This document shows positions 20,705 to 30,221 of a DNA stretch of 64,000 bases, in pieces. Below the pieces are notes generated by a model. The model was not told where the DNA came from. It saw only the letters and a program-made list of their open reading frames with translations, and did not search any database. The position numbers and the translations under genes are program-made. The stretch's first letter is position 1. Each line of letters starts with the position of its first letter. Source of the stretch: Nelumbo lutea (lineage: Eukaryota; Streptophyta; Magnoliopsida; Proteales; Nelumbonaceae); assembly GCA_022828595.1 (NCBI GenBank), contig JAKGHH010000002.1, positions 44,052,222-44,116,221 on the forward strand, read 5' to 3'.

Positions 20705-20950
20705 CTGTTTTAAAAACTGGACCAAACCGAATGGTCAAACCATTTCACCTAGGAATCGGTTAGGTCACTAGCTCCATTTTGACCCCTGAAACGTAATTTT
20801 GCAAAAAAAAAGAAAACGTTGAAATGGTCAAAGAACCGTAAACCCAAACAATTTAATTGTTAAACCATTTGACCCGGTTAACAGTTTCGAGGTTGCTTTC
20901 AAAACTAATTCCAATTTTTTATTTATTTTAAAATAAAAATTAATTAAAAA
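20705..20950. repeat. Dispersed repeat family A, copy 3
   Basis: Begins ctgttttaaaaactggacc, with aaccgaatggtcaaacc and catttgacccggtt phrases. It matches the other family A copies and lies directly beside the gypsy element's left LTR. Confidence 0.5.
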
Positions 20951-21089
20951 AAAAAAAGAAACTTTCATATCTCATGATCTTGCCCGAATGTTCCCAATGG
21001 CCAAAGTTAGTCAGGGTTTTTAGTTTTTTTAATTTTGATTTTGAGTTTCCTGTGATTCTTTTTAAGTTGAGGAATTTAGAGAGCAAGAG

Positions 21090-21455
21090 AGCTTGTGTGC
21101 ACTAAATTATGCGTACGCCTCAGGGCCCTTAAGTTATCTTTGGGACACGTTTCTCTAGTGTTGGCAATAATCTTCATCCAATCTCTTCGAAGTGTGCAGG
21201 GACCAAGGTAATCCCTACCGGGTGGGCAACGTGCCATTGTCAGTTTCGAAATTGATAGGTGTTCTCCCAATATGGTGTGCTTTGCTTTGTTGAGGAGTGA
21301 CCTATTGGTTTTCCTTAGGTTAAGATGTAGATCGGTTGGTCGGTTTAGGTCGACTTGGCTGAGTCCGACTTGTCCCCACATGGCACCAAGGTGTTATTAG
21401 ACAATTTGGATTTGCCATGTGTCTTTTCATGATTGGTCGGTCAAATTGCCCCCCA
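21090..21455 (-). repeat. 3' LTR of the Tat-like element
   Basis: It shares gggacacgtttc, ctcttcgaag, gggtgggcaacgtg, ttgttgagg-gtgacctattgg and catgtgtcttttcatgatt with the right repeat. On the minus strand, aggagtggggggcaatt precedes TGACCGACC, which reads like a polypurine tract followed by an LTR start. The exact edges are uncertain. Confidence 0.7.
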
Positions 21456-21929
21456 CTCCTAATTCCGAGGTGCCAAGCTCAGTGAAGGGAGTGGCCCAGT
21501 ATGGGGTGATTACGACTTGACTCCTGACGTTGGTTATTCACTAGGTTATAGTTTAAGATTGAACTGATTCTCCAATTTGGGCCATCTTGGGCATGCGTTG
21601 ATGCCATGCAAAAAATAGGTTCCATAGACATCAAAAACATGCTAAACTCATTTTTCCTTGGAAGACGAACTGTCACATCTTATAGCCATTAGATCATATC
21701 AATCTTAGTCGTTCGTAGGTCGGGTTCCCCGTATATATATAGGGGCCCTTGGGGGTCCCATTTGCACTTGTCTACTAAAGTTTGAGTGAAGTCGAAGTGT
21801 CGTGAGGTTAAAGAGCTCGGTGTGATCACAGTCCTTGGTGAGGTCGGTTTAATAGCCTCTTCTTAGTGAGTCCTCGTTCCTTTCCTTTTCTTTTCCTTCC
21901 CTTTTCAAGTTCTATCTGGTAGTGAGTTC

Positions 21930-23745
21930 GGGGGAGAGGATAATTACGCCATTCATGCCGAGGAGGGGTCATTGGCTCAGAAATGGCAAGGTTCCCATAA
22001 ATGACCCTCAACCTCCTGACGTCAACCCAATACCATGTCAGAGTTCGGTCTGACAAAGTTACAGTCGAGGACATCCTCGAACTCATAGCCTAGTATAGGA
22101 TCCCAAACTAATTCAGCTATTCCCTTCCTCTTGGCCAACACCCTTGGGAGCACAAGAAGGAGGAAGTTTGTATCTTCAAGCAAGCACTGGAGGTTGGGCT
22201 CAAGTTTCCTCCCCATCCCTTTATAGTCAAGGTGTTGAACTACTATGGCATCTCCTTAGCTCAGCTTCACCCAAACTCCAATAGGACCTTGGTCGACACC
22301 ATCTCCTTCTGTCATAACTTTGGCTTCTCCATGACCATCCAAAACTTCGCCGGCCTTTGCCATTTGCAGAGGAACCCTATGGAAAAATTCAGCTTCTACT
22401 TATCTTACTGCTCCGTTGCAAGTTATTGGGCAGTTTTCCCTCCAAGGTGTTAGCTAGAAGAGGAAATACTTCTTCCTAGCTACTGACAACGAATGGCCCT
22501 TCACCGAGACTTTGAGTGAGTGCATGTAGGTGAAGGTACAAGTCTCGATCAATGGGAGGTTGCTAGTTAGTGAGTTTCAAGCTGAAGAAAAGCTGATTCA
22601 GGTAGGGTTGAGTCATTCGGTTAGGTCATCGTGCCAAACTTAGGGGTACTTTTTTGTTAGTTTTCTACTTAGTAGTTTGGATGACTTTGATTCACTTATG
22701 CAAGAGACATGTCAGGAGTACCTACTTGGGGTCTCTTCCAAGCCATGAAAATGAAGAAGAGGAAGTTAACCCATAATGAGGCTCCTCAGGTTGGGCTAGT
22801 AGCTTCCAAGGTTGTCCACATTGACTTCATCTAGGAATAATAGTAGGATGGTGTTGCAACAACATGCAATGCCATCCGAACTTCTGAGGAGAGTCACCCG
22901 CCTCCTAGAGCCAAGGAGATTGACACTTTGGAGGTCAGCTCTAGGGTAAAGCACTTGCTCCTGGATCCAGTGGTAGTGTTAGAGATGAGCATGGCCACCA
23001 TCATCCCAAATGAGGCGGAGGCACAAAGTTCAAGGCAACCTACTCATGTTGGTGGAAAGATACTTCATCACCTCATGGTGGTAGGTGCTTTTAAGACACT
23101 AATTTCTATTGTGTGCATTTCCCTTGCCTTTGTCCCTCTTAGGAATTTTTTCAAGCGAACTCCTTGGCGCATGCCTTGATGGGTCAAGCCAAATCGGGTT
23201 ACTGGTAGCGCAAGGCCTTGACAAGGGATTTGAAGGACTCCCAATGTCACTTGGAACAAGCTTCTAAACTTGTTTTAGACCTGAACATTGAACTAGCATA
23301 GAAGAAACTATAGAAGGACAAGTTGGTGAAGAAAGTTGATAACCTAGCCAGCAAGCCGGAGCAAATAGAGACCAAGCTTGTAGAGCGACTAAGTTCTCTG
23401 AAAACATCCGCACCACCAAGGTCAAAGGCGTCAAAGAGTACAGTGCCTCTCGCCAGTTCCATTAGGAGGACTTTAGTGTCGCTTTCTTCTACTAGGGCTT
23501 CAAGATATACCACATGCTTATAGCATCCCTAAGCCCAAAGTTTAACATCGAGATGTTGAAGAGCTTGGCCTACACTGCCAAGATGATGGATTGAGTCGAT
23601 GAGGAGCCCAATTCCGAGGAGGAAGAAGGAGATGGAGGTGGAGATGAGGAAGCCGTTGACGATGTTAAGGAAACACAAACTAAGGGCAATGACATGCCCT
23701 GTAACATTGATTGACCATTTGCCTCTTTTCTTGAACCCCCATACA
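21930..23745 (+). pseudogene. Extra ORF of Tat element (gypsy-associated transposase_28-like protein), broken
   Basis: The plus-strand segment around 22,166-22,453 reads KQALEVGLKFPPHPF, VLNYYGISLAQLHPNS and SMTIQNFAGLCHLQRNP, typical of the protein family annotated as putative gypsy-type transposon (Pfam Transposase_28). A later stretch (about 23,290-23,740) is coiled-coil-like and ends in the acidic run EEPNSEEEEGDGGGDEE (about 23,600). These ORFs lie between integrase and the 3' LTR, opposite to pol. Several stops and frame changes break it. The family's function is unknown. Confidence 0.75.
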
Positions 23746-24099
23746 TACATGATGTATCCCGAGCCTTCGAGCTCTGTTTTATACTTTTGTTGTTTTTGCT
23801 CTTTGTTCTTCTTCTTTTTGCCATAGTAATGTACCCTCTTTTGATTATGTAATGGAGTGCTTTTTGACTTTCATGTGTTGATCTTTTTTCTTTGTACCTT
23901 TTTATTTTTTTCTAAGTCATAAGATGATTAGTGAAAGTCAGCTAAGTAATGAAACAGTGCCAAGCGGAGGTGCATAGAATAAGTCACATGAGTGGGTGTT
24001 CGCGCAGAGTTGAGCTCGAAACTATCAAGATATTGCTTACAACACTTAGCAAAATTTCTAAGTTTTAACTTAGGAGCTTGGAACTGCAGATGTAATATC

Positions 24100-25320
24100 T
24101 TCTTAGGTTGTTAGCATTCCACGTACGGGGGACCTACCTCCCCTCAAGAGTTTTGAGCTCATAAGTCACTGGTCTTAGTACCTTAGTCACCTTATAGGGA
24201 CCCTTCCTAATTAGGACCTAGCTTTCCCATGCCTAGCTCAGGCACCATGACCTTCCTCAGCATGAGGTCACCAGCTTGGAAGCAACACCTTTTGACTTTG
24301 GCATTATGGTATCGAGCTACCCTTTGTTGGTAGGAGGTAGACAAGATCCCTGGTCACTTATCTCTTCGATTAAGTCAAGGTCGGCCCTCCACTCATCATC
24401 ATTTTCCTCCTCATCATATATTTCCGATCGTAAGGTTGGCACCCTCGATCTCAATAGGGATAACGACCTTCATTCCAGGTGTTAGGTTTAATTGCATTTC
24501 ACCCATTGCTATTCTGCTCGTCATTCAATATGCCTATAAGACGTTGGGAGATCGTTGACCCACAATCCCTTAGCTCGGACCAGCCAACCTTTCAGGCCTC
24601 ACAAGATGGCCCTATTCGTGACCTCAACTTGCTCGTTCGCTTGGGGTGAGCGACCGGGGTGAATTTTTGTTCGATTCCTAGCTCAATACACCAATCTTAG
24701 AACTTGATGTCTTCAAACTACATCTCATTGTTCGATATCAGTACGCGGGATAGCTTGTATTGACAAACAATACATTTTTAGAAGAAGTCCTCTGCTTAGT
24801 TTCCAGTGGGAAGGGACCAATGATATCTATCCTCTACTAGACAAAAGGTTACGGGCTGGTGAGGGTATGTTGGCATAGTGCTGGCACCGATCACAACACA
24901 AACTGGATTACATCTGCCCTCATTGTTGGCCAGTAATAACCTTGTCGGAGGGCATTTTGAGCAAGTGCCCTACCTCCAAGTGTTCAACGTAGAGTCCCTC
25001 ATAAATCTCCCAGAGCACGTACTTGGCCTCGCTAGGTTGGAGACATTGTAAGTAAGGAATGGTGAACTTCTTGTACAAATGTTCATCAATTATGACGTAA
25101 TGAGCTGCCTTGAATTCAATCTTCTAAGTTGCATTCTAATCTAAGGTCAATGCTTCATGGCACAAGTATTTGAAGAGAGGATCCATCCAGCTTGGTTATG
25201 TGACCTTCACAGGAGAAACCTCCTCCTTTATCGCCTTCTTTATGCTATGACGTGATAAGTCTTCTATGTTGGTTGTCCTCCTAGTATTGTCCATAAGGAC
25301 AACCAGCTATAAGGGCGCAT
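24100..25320 (-). pseudogene. Integrase remnant of the Tat-like element
   Basis: The minus strand near 24,650-24,530 reads SANEQVEVTNRAIL and GLKGWLVRAKGLWVNDLP, the end of the gypsy integrase core (normally N-G-QVE-TNR). Near 24,300-24,100 it reads a degraded VGDLMLRKVMVPE and YKVTKVLRP-like tail, the C-terminal chromatin-facing part. Frameshifts and stops separate the segments. Confidence 0.75.
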
Positions 25321-25329
25321 TGACCTAAG

Positions 25330-25690
25330 CATTCTTGTACCTTGATATTTGATTTATGTTGAAGGAGTTGAATTGTTTGATTAGCCCATGTACCTTTTCT
25401 AAGTATTTCACCATCGTTGTCTCCCGAGCTTCACAGTGTCTGTTCACCTTGTCCACCACGAGCTGGGAGTTACAGCATGCTTCTACGTTCCTTGCACCAA
25501 CCTCCTTTGCAAGGGATAGGCTAGCAATGGGGGCCTCTTACTCAGTTTTGTTGTTGGATGCCTGGAATCTGAAACATAGGGCATACTCTAGCTTCACCTC
25601 GTTGGGTCCTAATAGAATCAAGTCGGCTCCATTGCCTCTCTAGTTCAATGAGTCGTTCACATGGAGGATCCAAGGTTCTTCATCCTAGTT
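25330..25690 (-). pseudogene. Second RNase H (aRNH-type) of the Tat-like element
   Basis: The minus strand encodes GADLILLGPNEVKLEYAL, FQASNNKTE, SLAKEVGARNVEACCNSQLV and VKYLEKVHGLIKQF. This corresponds to the RVT_3/archaeal-type RNase H found in addition to the normal one in Tat elements. In the catalytic pattern, the expected ASNNEAEYEAL is altered to ASNNKTE plus a stop, and the DSQLV Asp reads NSQLV. Confidence 0.75.
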
Positions 25691-25739
25691 GAGGGATGGT
25701 TTCGCCCTGGTGAACATCTTTGAGTTGTATGTAGGCTCA

Positions 25740-26050
25740 TCTAGTGTTGAGGTTGGCGAGCTAAAGGTACATTTAGCCACAAAGTCTACCAAAACCTACA
25801 CCTAGACTGCTGGGCACGACTTGAACTGGATGTTGTATTCTCTAAGCTTGATGACCCACTTCATCAGTCTTCTCGAGACCTTCGGCTTTTGCAACACTTG
25901 GCGAAGGGATCTATCGATGATAACGACGATAGTGTAGGTTTGGAAGTAAGGGCGTAACTTCCGACTGATATGATGAGCACAAAGGTGAGCTTCTCTATGT
26001 TCGGGTACCTAGTCTCAATTGCATGTAAAACCTTGCTTATGTAGTAAATA
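25740..26050 (-). pseudogene. RNase H remnant of the Tat-like element
   Basis: The minus strand shows RKLRPYFQTYTIVVI, DRSLRQVLQKPKVSRRLMKW and LREYNIQFKSCPAV, the C-terminal RNase H region of gypsy pol. A stop follows PAV. Confidence 0.75.
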
Positions 26051-26369
26051 GGTTACTACACTTTATCTACATTCCATACCAGATTTGAGTATACTACCAT
26101 GGAGGTTGCATGTCTATTGTTGCCTTAATTTACTCAGGGTTCGCTTCAAATGCCATGTCAGGTGACTATGTAATTGAGAAACTTGCTCGATGTGACTCCA
26201 AATATGCACTTGTTCAAGTTATATTTTCTTAGTACAACATACACATCAGTTAAATCAACAATAAGAGATCTGGAATTTTTTACTTTATAATCTTATCTTC
26301 TACATAAAATTTTACTTTATTTCCAATTAAATTTGAAAAAAAAATATTTACAAGACATTAGTAGATCAC

Positions 26370-26790
26370 CTCGATATTCTTTAGGTCGAAAGGCATAACC
26401 TTATAACAATATAGACCAGTTTTGGTTACAAAAGTTGTTTTCTCTTGGTTCTGCTGGATCCATGTGGATATAGTTGTAACCGAAGAAGGCATCTATGAAA
26501 CTCAATATCTCGAACCTCAATGTGATATCTACCAGTCTGTCTATCCTTCGGAGTGGGAAGCTTTTTTTTTTATAGACTCAGTTCAGGTCAGTGTAATTGA
26601 CGCACATTCACCACTTCCCATTTTCCTTTTTGATGAGTACCACATTCGCTATCTAGGTCGGGTACTCTACTTCTCTAATAAAGTCGACACTAAGGAGCTT
26701 CTTAACCTCCTTGTCAATGGTCCTCTACTGCTTTGGGTGAAGTTTCTTTTCCTCTGCTTTATGGGTCTAACCAAATGATCTACATTAAGC
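26370..26790 (-). pseudogene. Reverse transcriptase remnant of the Tat-like element
   Basis: The minus strand reads VDFIREVEYPT, NVVLIKKENGKW, MCVNYTDLN and FEILSFIDAFFGYNYIHM, the finger/palm start of gypsy RT including the first catalytic Asp region (SFIDAFFGYN). The expected downstream Y-x-D-D segment is absent: AT-rich unrelated sequence occupies 26,215-26,345. The enzyme could not work. Confidence 0.8.
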
Positions 26791-27099
26791 CTATGGGTAA
26801 TAATAGAGGGGTCTATGTCGGGCATGTTGGTAGGAAACCAAAAAAATATATCTACATTAGAACGTGAAAAAACTTACTAATTCAGAATGTAGAGGTTCCT
26901 TGAGTCAGGATCTATTTTGGACCTTATTCACGGGCTCGGTATATGAGACTAACACCAAGACGACATCTTCTATAGGCGAACTTTGTCCTTGCCAGACTCT
27001 AGGAGCAGTTCCAAGTTGACCACCGACGACTGCTTTGCCTTGTCTTTCGAGGCTGCCACTTCTAGGACTCTATTTGGTCCCTGCACACTGCCCAACTCC

Positions 27100-27420
27100 A
27101 ATCTTGGTGGGAAATTTCATAGCCAAATAGTATGTGGATACAATGGATCCAAGTGCGTGTAGGATAGGGTGACCAAGAATGGCGTTATAGGGTGAGTATG
27201 TGTCAATGACTAGAAAACTATGGTCGAATGTGATCCTGTTAGGTTAATCCCCATTGTAATTGGCAGGTTAATCCTTCCTAGTGGTCAAACAACCTCCCCG
27301 CTAAAATCTACTAGTGGTACGTTGGTAGGGACGAGGTCCAACCTTTGTCGCTGCATCTTCTTGAAAGCTTCCACAAAAAGAATGTTCGTCGAGCTTCCAC
27401 TATTGACCTAGATGTGCTTT
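27100..27420 (-). pseudogene. Aspartic protease remnant of the Tat-like element, active-site Asp lost
   Basis: The minus strand reads VNSGSSTNILFVEAFKKM, then LVPTNVPLVDFSGEVV and GRINLPITMG, the order of the gypsy protease domain. The active-site D-S/T-G triplet reads N-S-G (Asn codon at 27,402-27,404), a one-base G-to-A change that removes the catalytic Asp. Confidence 0.75.
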
Positions 27421-27654
27421 ACCTTGTAGTTGTGGATGATCAACTTAACCACAAGGGCATCATCATGGGGATAGTGAACCCCTCTCTTATCATCTTTAGT
27501 TAAATAAATCACCTCCTAGCCTCTTGGGGAAAGGTTCTCCTTGTCATTACTCAGGTCGCACACTGATGCCTCCTTATCTTGATGGAAGTGGCAGTATTGG
27601 TCTTGGTTTTTGTTGGCCAGGTTTCCCTTTAGATGAGGTGGCCACTTTAGGTAG

Positions 27655-28560
27655 TTAGTCGGATTGATCTCCATGAGGATCTCTCCCCTCCTCACATTTG
27701 TAGTTATTGTATTTCATGGGGGGAATCTTGGAGCGTCGTGTCGACAACCCAGAGAGGTGGGGCAACGACCTAAAGTGACTAGGGGCCGAACAACCTATAC
27801 CTACGACATGGAGACCTTGAGCACCTTGACGACCTGTTATTCCTTGGTTGCACTTGCTATTACTCTTGCCTCGATCATCATCGCCCTCCTTCCTCTTGCC
27901 GGTTTCAATGAGATCCTCATGTATATGAAGCGTCTCCTTGTTATTCATATATTTTTGGTCTTGCTTGACAAACTTCTCCATGTCCTCTAGGGGATTCTTC
28001 GCAAGCGTCCTCCTAAGAAAGGGGTCTCAGACACTGTGGATTGTTGTAGTCATTTGTACGACAGGGTCAATATTCTAGATTTGCAAAGACTCCAAATTGA
28101 ACCTCTATACATACTCTTTGAGCTCCTTGCCAGATTTCTGATAGATCATCATTAGGTGGTCAGTAGTCTTCGAGCGACATTTGTTGGTGGAGAATTGAGT
28201 GGCAAAAAGTTAACAAACTAATCCCAGGTTTTGATGGAACCCAGAGCTAGATTAGAGTACCACATCTGAGTCGCCTAATAGAAGATTGTTGGGAAGGCGA
28301 GGCACAATCTTGCCTTGTCTACTCTGTGCAACTATATGACGGCCTGAAAGTTGTCGGTGTGGTCAACCAGGTCTGTCATTCTATCGAGGTCTCCAAACTT
28401 GGGGCCTTGAAGTCCTCGGTCCAGGGTTCAACAATGATCTTGGCTGCAAAGGTTGAGGCTTGGATGAATTGGGGTGTAGTTGGAGTGTTTGACCAGTTGA
28501 CATCGTGGTCCTTAGGGGGTGCTATTGGTAGTCCTCCACCTTAGGGCCGAGTCAACTTTT
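27655..28560 (-). pseudogene. gag remnant of the Tat-like element
   Basis: The minus strand near 28,420-28,380 reads FKAPSLETSIE, matching the FK-P-LE-YDG start of the plant gypsy gag core. Further along it reads DCASPSQQSS (frameshifted), KELKEYVYRF and LESLQIWNI, then EKFVKQDQKYMNNKETL (from 27,981) and a Lys/Arg/Asp-rich tail. Several frame changes are needed. Confidence 0.75.
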
Positions 28561-28669
28561 AATGTGCTCATGCATGTGGCACCTCCTACACTTGTTCCTT
28601 CTGGACCTTGATGTCGAAGCGGTATTATCTGACCTGACTGAGGTGGTCACCTTGTTGGTCTTCTCATTA

Positions 28670-29130
28670 GGGACATAAGTAGCATCTTATGCTTAAGAAG
28701 TTTGGGTCCTTGCTAGGTTCATTGAGACATCGATGAGTCAATGTCTTCGAGACACGTTTCACCGGTGCTAGCAACGATCCACATCTAGTCTCTTCGAAGC
28801 ATGCGGGGATGGGGGTCATCCTTGCTAGGTGGGCGATGTGCTATTGTCGGTTACGGAGTTGACAGGTGTTCTAACCAGATAAGGATAGATGGTACCCTAG
28901 ACATTGGCTGGCTACTCAAGTTGTTGGTTGCCTAGGTTGGGAAGGTCAAGCTAGCATTCAAAGTCATCAACTTGTTTTCCCGAAGTGATGTGCTCCACTT
29001 TGTTGAGGAGCGACCTATTGGTCTAGGCCGACTTGTCTTAGTTCGACCTATCCCTACATGGCACCGATGTGTCATTAGACGGTTCAGACTCGCCATGTGT
29101 CTCTTCGTGATTCGTTAGCCAAATTACCCC
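28670..29130 (-). repeat. 5' LTR of the Tat-like element
   Basis: Direct repeat of 21,090-21,455 with an additional segment of about 130 bp (28,885-29,000) lacking in the other copy. Divergence is high, so the insertion is old. Confidence 0.65.
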
Positions 29131-29955
29131 TAATAAAAATACCATAAATTATTAATAAACTTTTAATATAATATTTATAATAATTATATATTCATAAAAT
29201 ATTAATAAATCAATAATAAAATAATAAGATATTGATTATAAAGCACTAATAAAATAATAATAAAGTACTAATAAAATGACAAAATAACAAAATAATAAAA
29301 TAATAAAATCGTAATAACAATAAATTTAGATTGTATCCAATTCATTTACAACCCAACCCAAACAGGCTTGGGGTTGTCAATCAATCAATCTTTTGCTATG
29401 CTCACATTTATTTGGCATTTTTTTGTGACCCTACCCAAATGGGCTTAGGGCTGCCAATCAATTGATTTTTGCCCCCACCCCAAATGGGGTGGTATTAAAT
29501 GGGAATAGGAAAAATATTTTTGCCCTACATTAGGGACAAGATGGCATGGAATTTGCATATAATTCCTTAAACTCATCCCAAACTTAATGATAAATTAGTA
29601 AAATATTCCTAGATTTAATATTAATTTTTAAAATATTTCTAGGTTTTTCCTAAATTCCTAAAATCTTAGAATCCCATAATTCCATTTCTAAAATACTTAT
29701 AAATTTTTATAATTCAATTTCTAAAATACCCCAAATTCCTATAATTAAAATACCCTGAAACTAAATGCATTTTAGGTGGAGTTCGAGAAAATTCGAAAAT
29801 TCCCCATTCTCCGGAATGGGTGCCCCGCAACGGAAGACCGGACAGGAACTGGACAGGGTTGAGTATCTTGATTGGGCGTGGACTGGGAAGGGAGGGGTGC
29901 CCCGCCCCGAATCCGGACCGTTGCCATTGCAAAATGAAATGGACGCGCCTGCGAA
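29131..29955. other. AT-rich gene-free region upstream of ClpP6
   Basis: 29,140-29,340 is nearly pure A/T with repeated aataaaataat. It is followed by imperfect repeats around cccaaatggg (29,430-29,490). At 29,959 ggctatgtttggttcgaagg resembles one end of the Tourist-like MITE at 3,590 without a partner. No gene is supported. Confidence 0.45.
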
Positions 29956-29959
29956 GAAA

Positions 29960-30221
29960 ATTAGGCTATGTTTGGTTCGAAGGAAAATGTAGGGAAAGGA
30001 AGAGTTTTTGCTTTCTGACTCCCTTATCTTCGACCGCAACAAACGTCCAGTGGCTAAGAGAAAAAACACTGCATCTGCTCTCTCACCGCCGGATCTTCGG
30101 TGAGTCCCTGTTATCTAAACCGCTAAAGCTTCTCTCTTTTTCTCCTCTCTAATCCAAATTCTCTCGTTCGCTGTGCACCGAAGAGGGAGGAGTGCCTTCA
30201 TTCTGAGCTACTTATAGAAGA
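29960..30221 (+). promoter_or_regulatory. Probable promoter-proximal region and 5' leader of ClpP6
   Basis: GC content rises, with pyrimidine-rich ctctctttttctcctctc (30,131-30,148) before the ATG at 30,222, as is common in plant leaders. No clear TATA box; many plastid-protein genes lack one. A possible GT donor (ttcggtgagtcc, about 30,093) could mean a leader intron. Confidence 0.4.

Larger units (their letters stand above)
21090..29130 (-). mobile_element. Decayed Tat-lineage Ty3/gypsy retrotransposon
   Basis: Two diverged direct repeats (about 21,090-21,455 and 28,670-29,130) act as 3' and 5' LTRs of an element whose gag-pol reads on the minus strand. Reading leftward, eroded traces appear in the order gag, protease, reverse transcriptase, RNase H, a second RNase H, integrase. 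An additional ORF on the plus strand lies between integrase and the 3' LTR. A second RNase H and an extra antisense ORF are features of the Tat lineage. Stops and frameshifts are everywhere and the LTRs have drifted, so this is an old, immobile copy. Confidence 0.85.

Noticed and set aside
29761..30152. ORFs of about 100 codons on both strands upstream of ClpP6
   Set aside because: They cover the likely leader and promoter region, differ between frames and show no domain.
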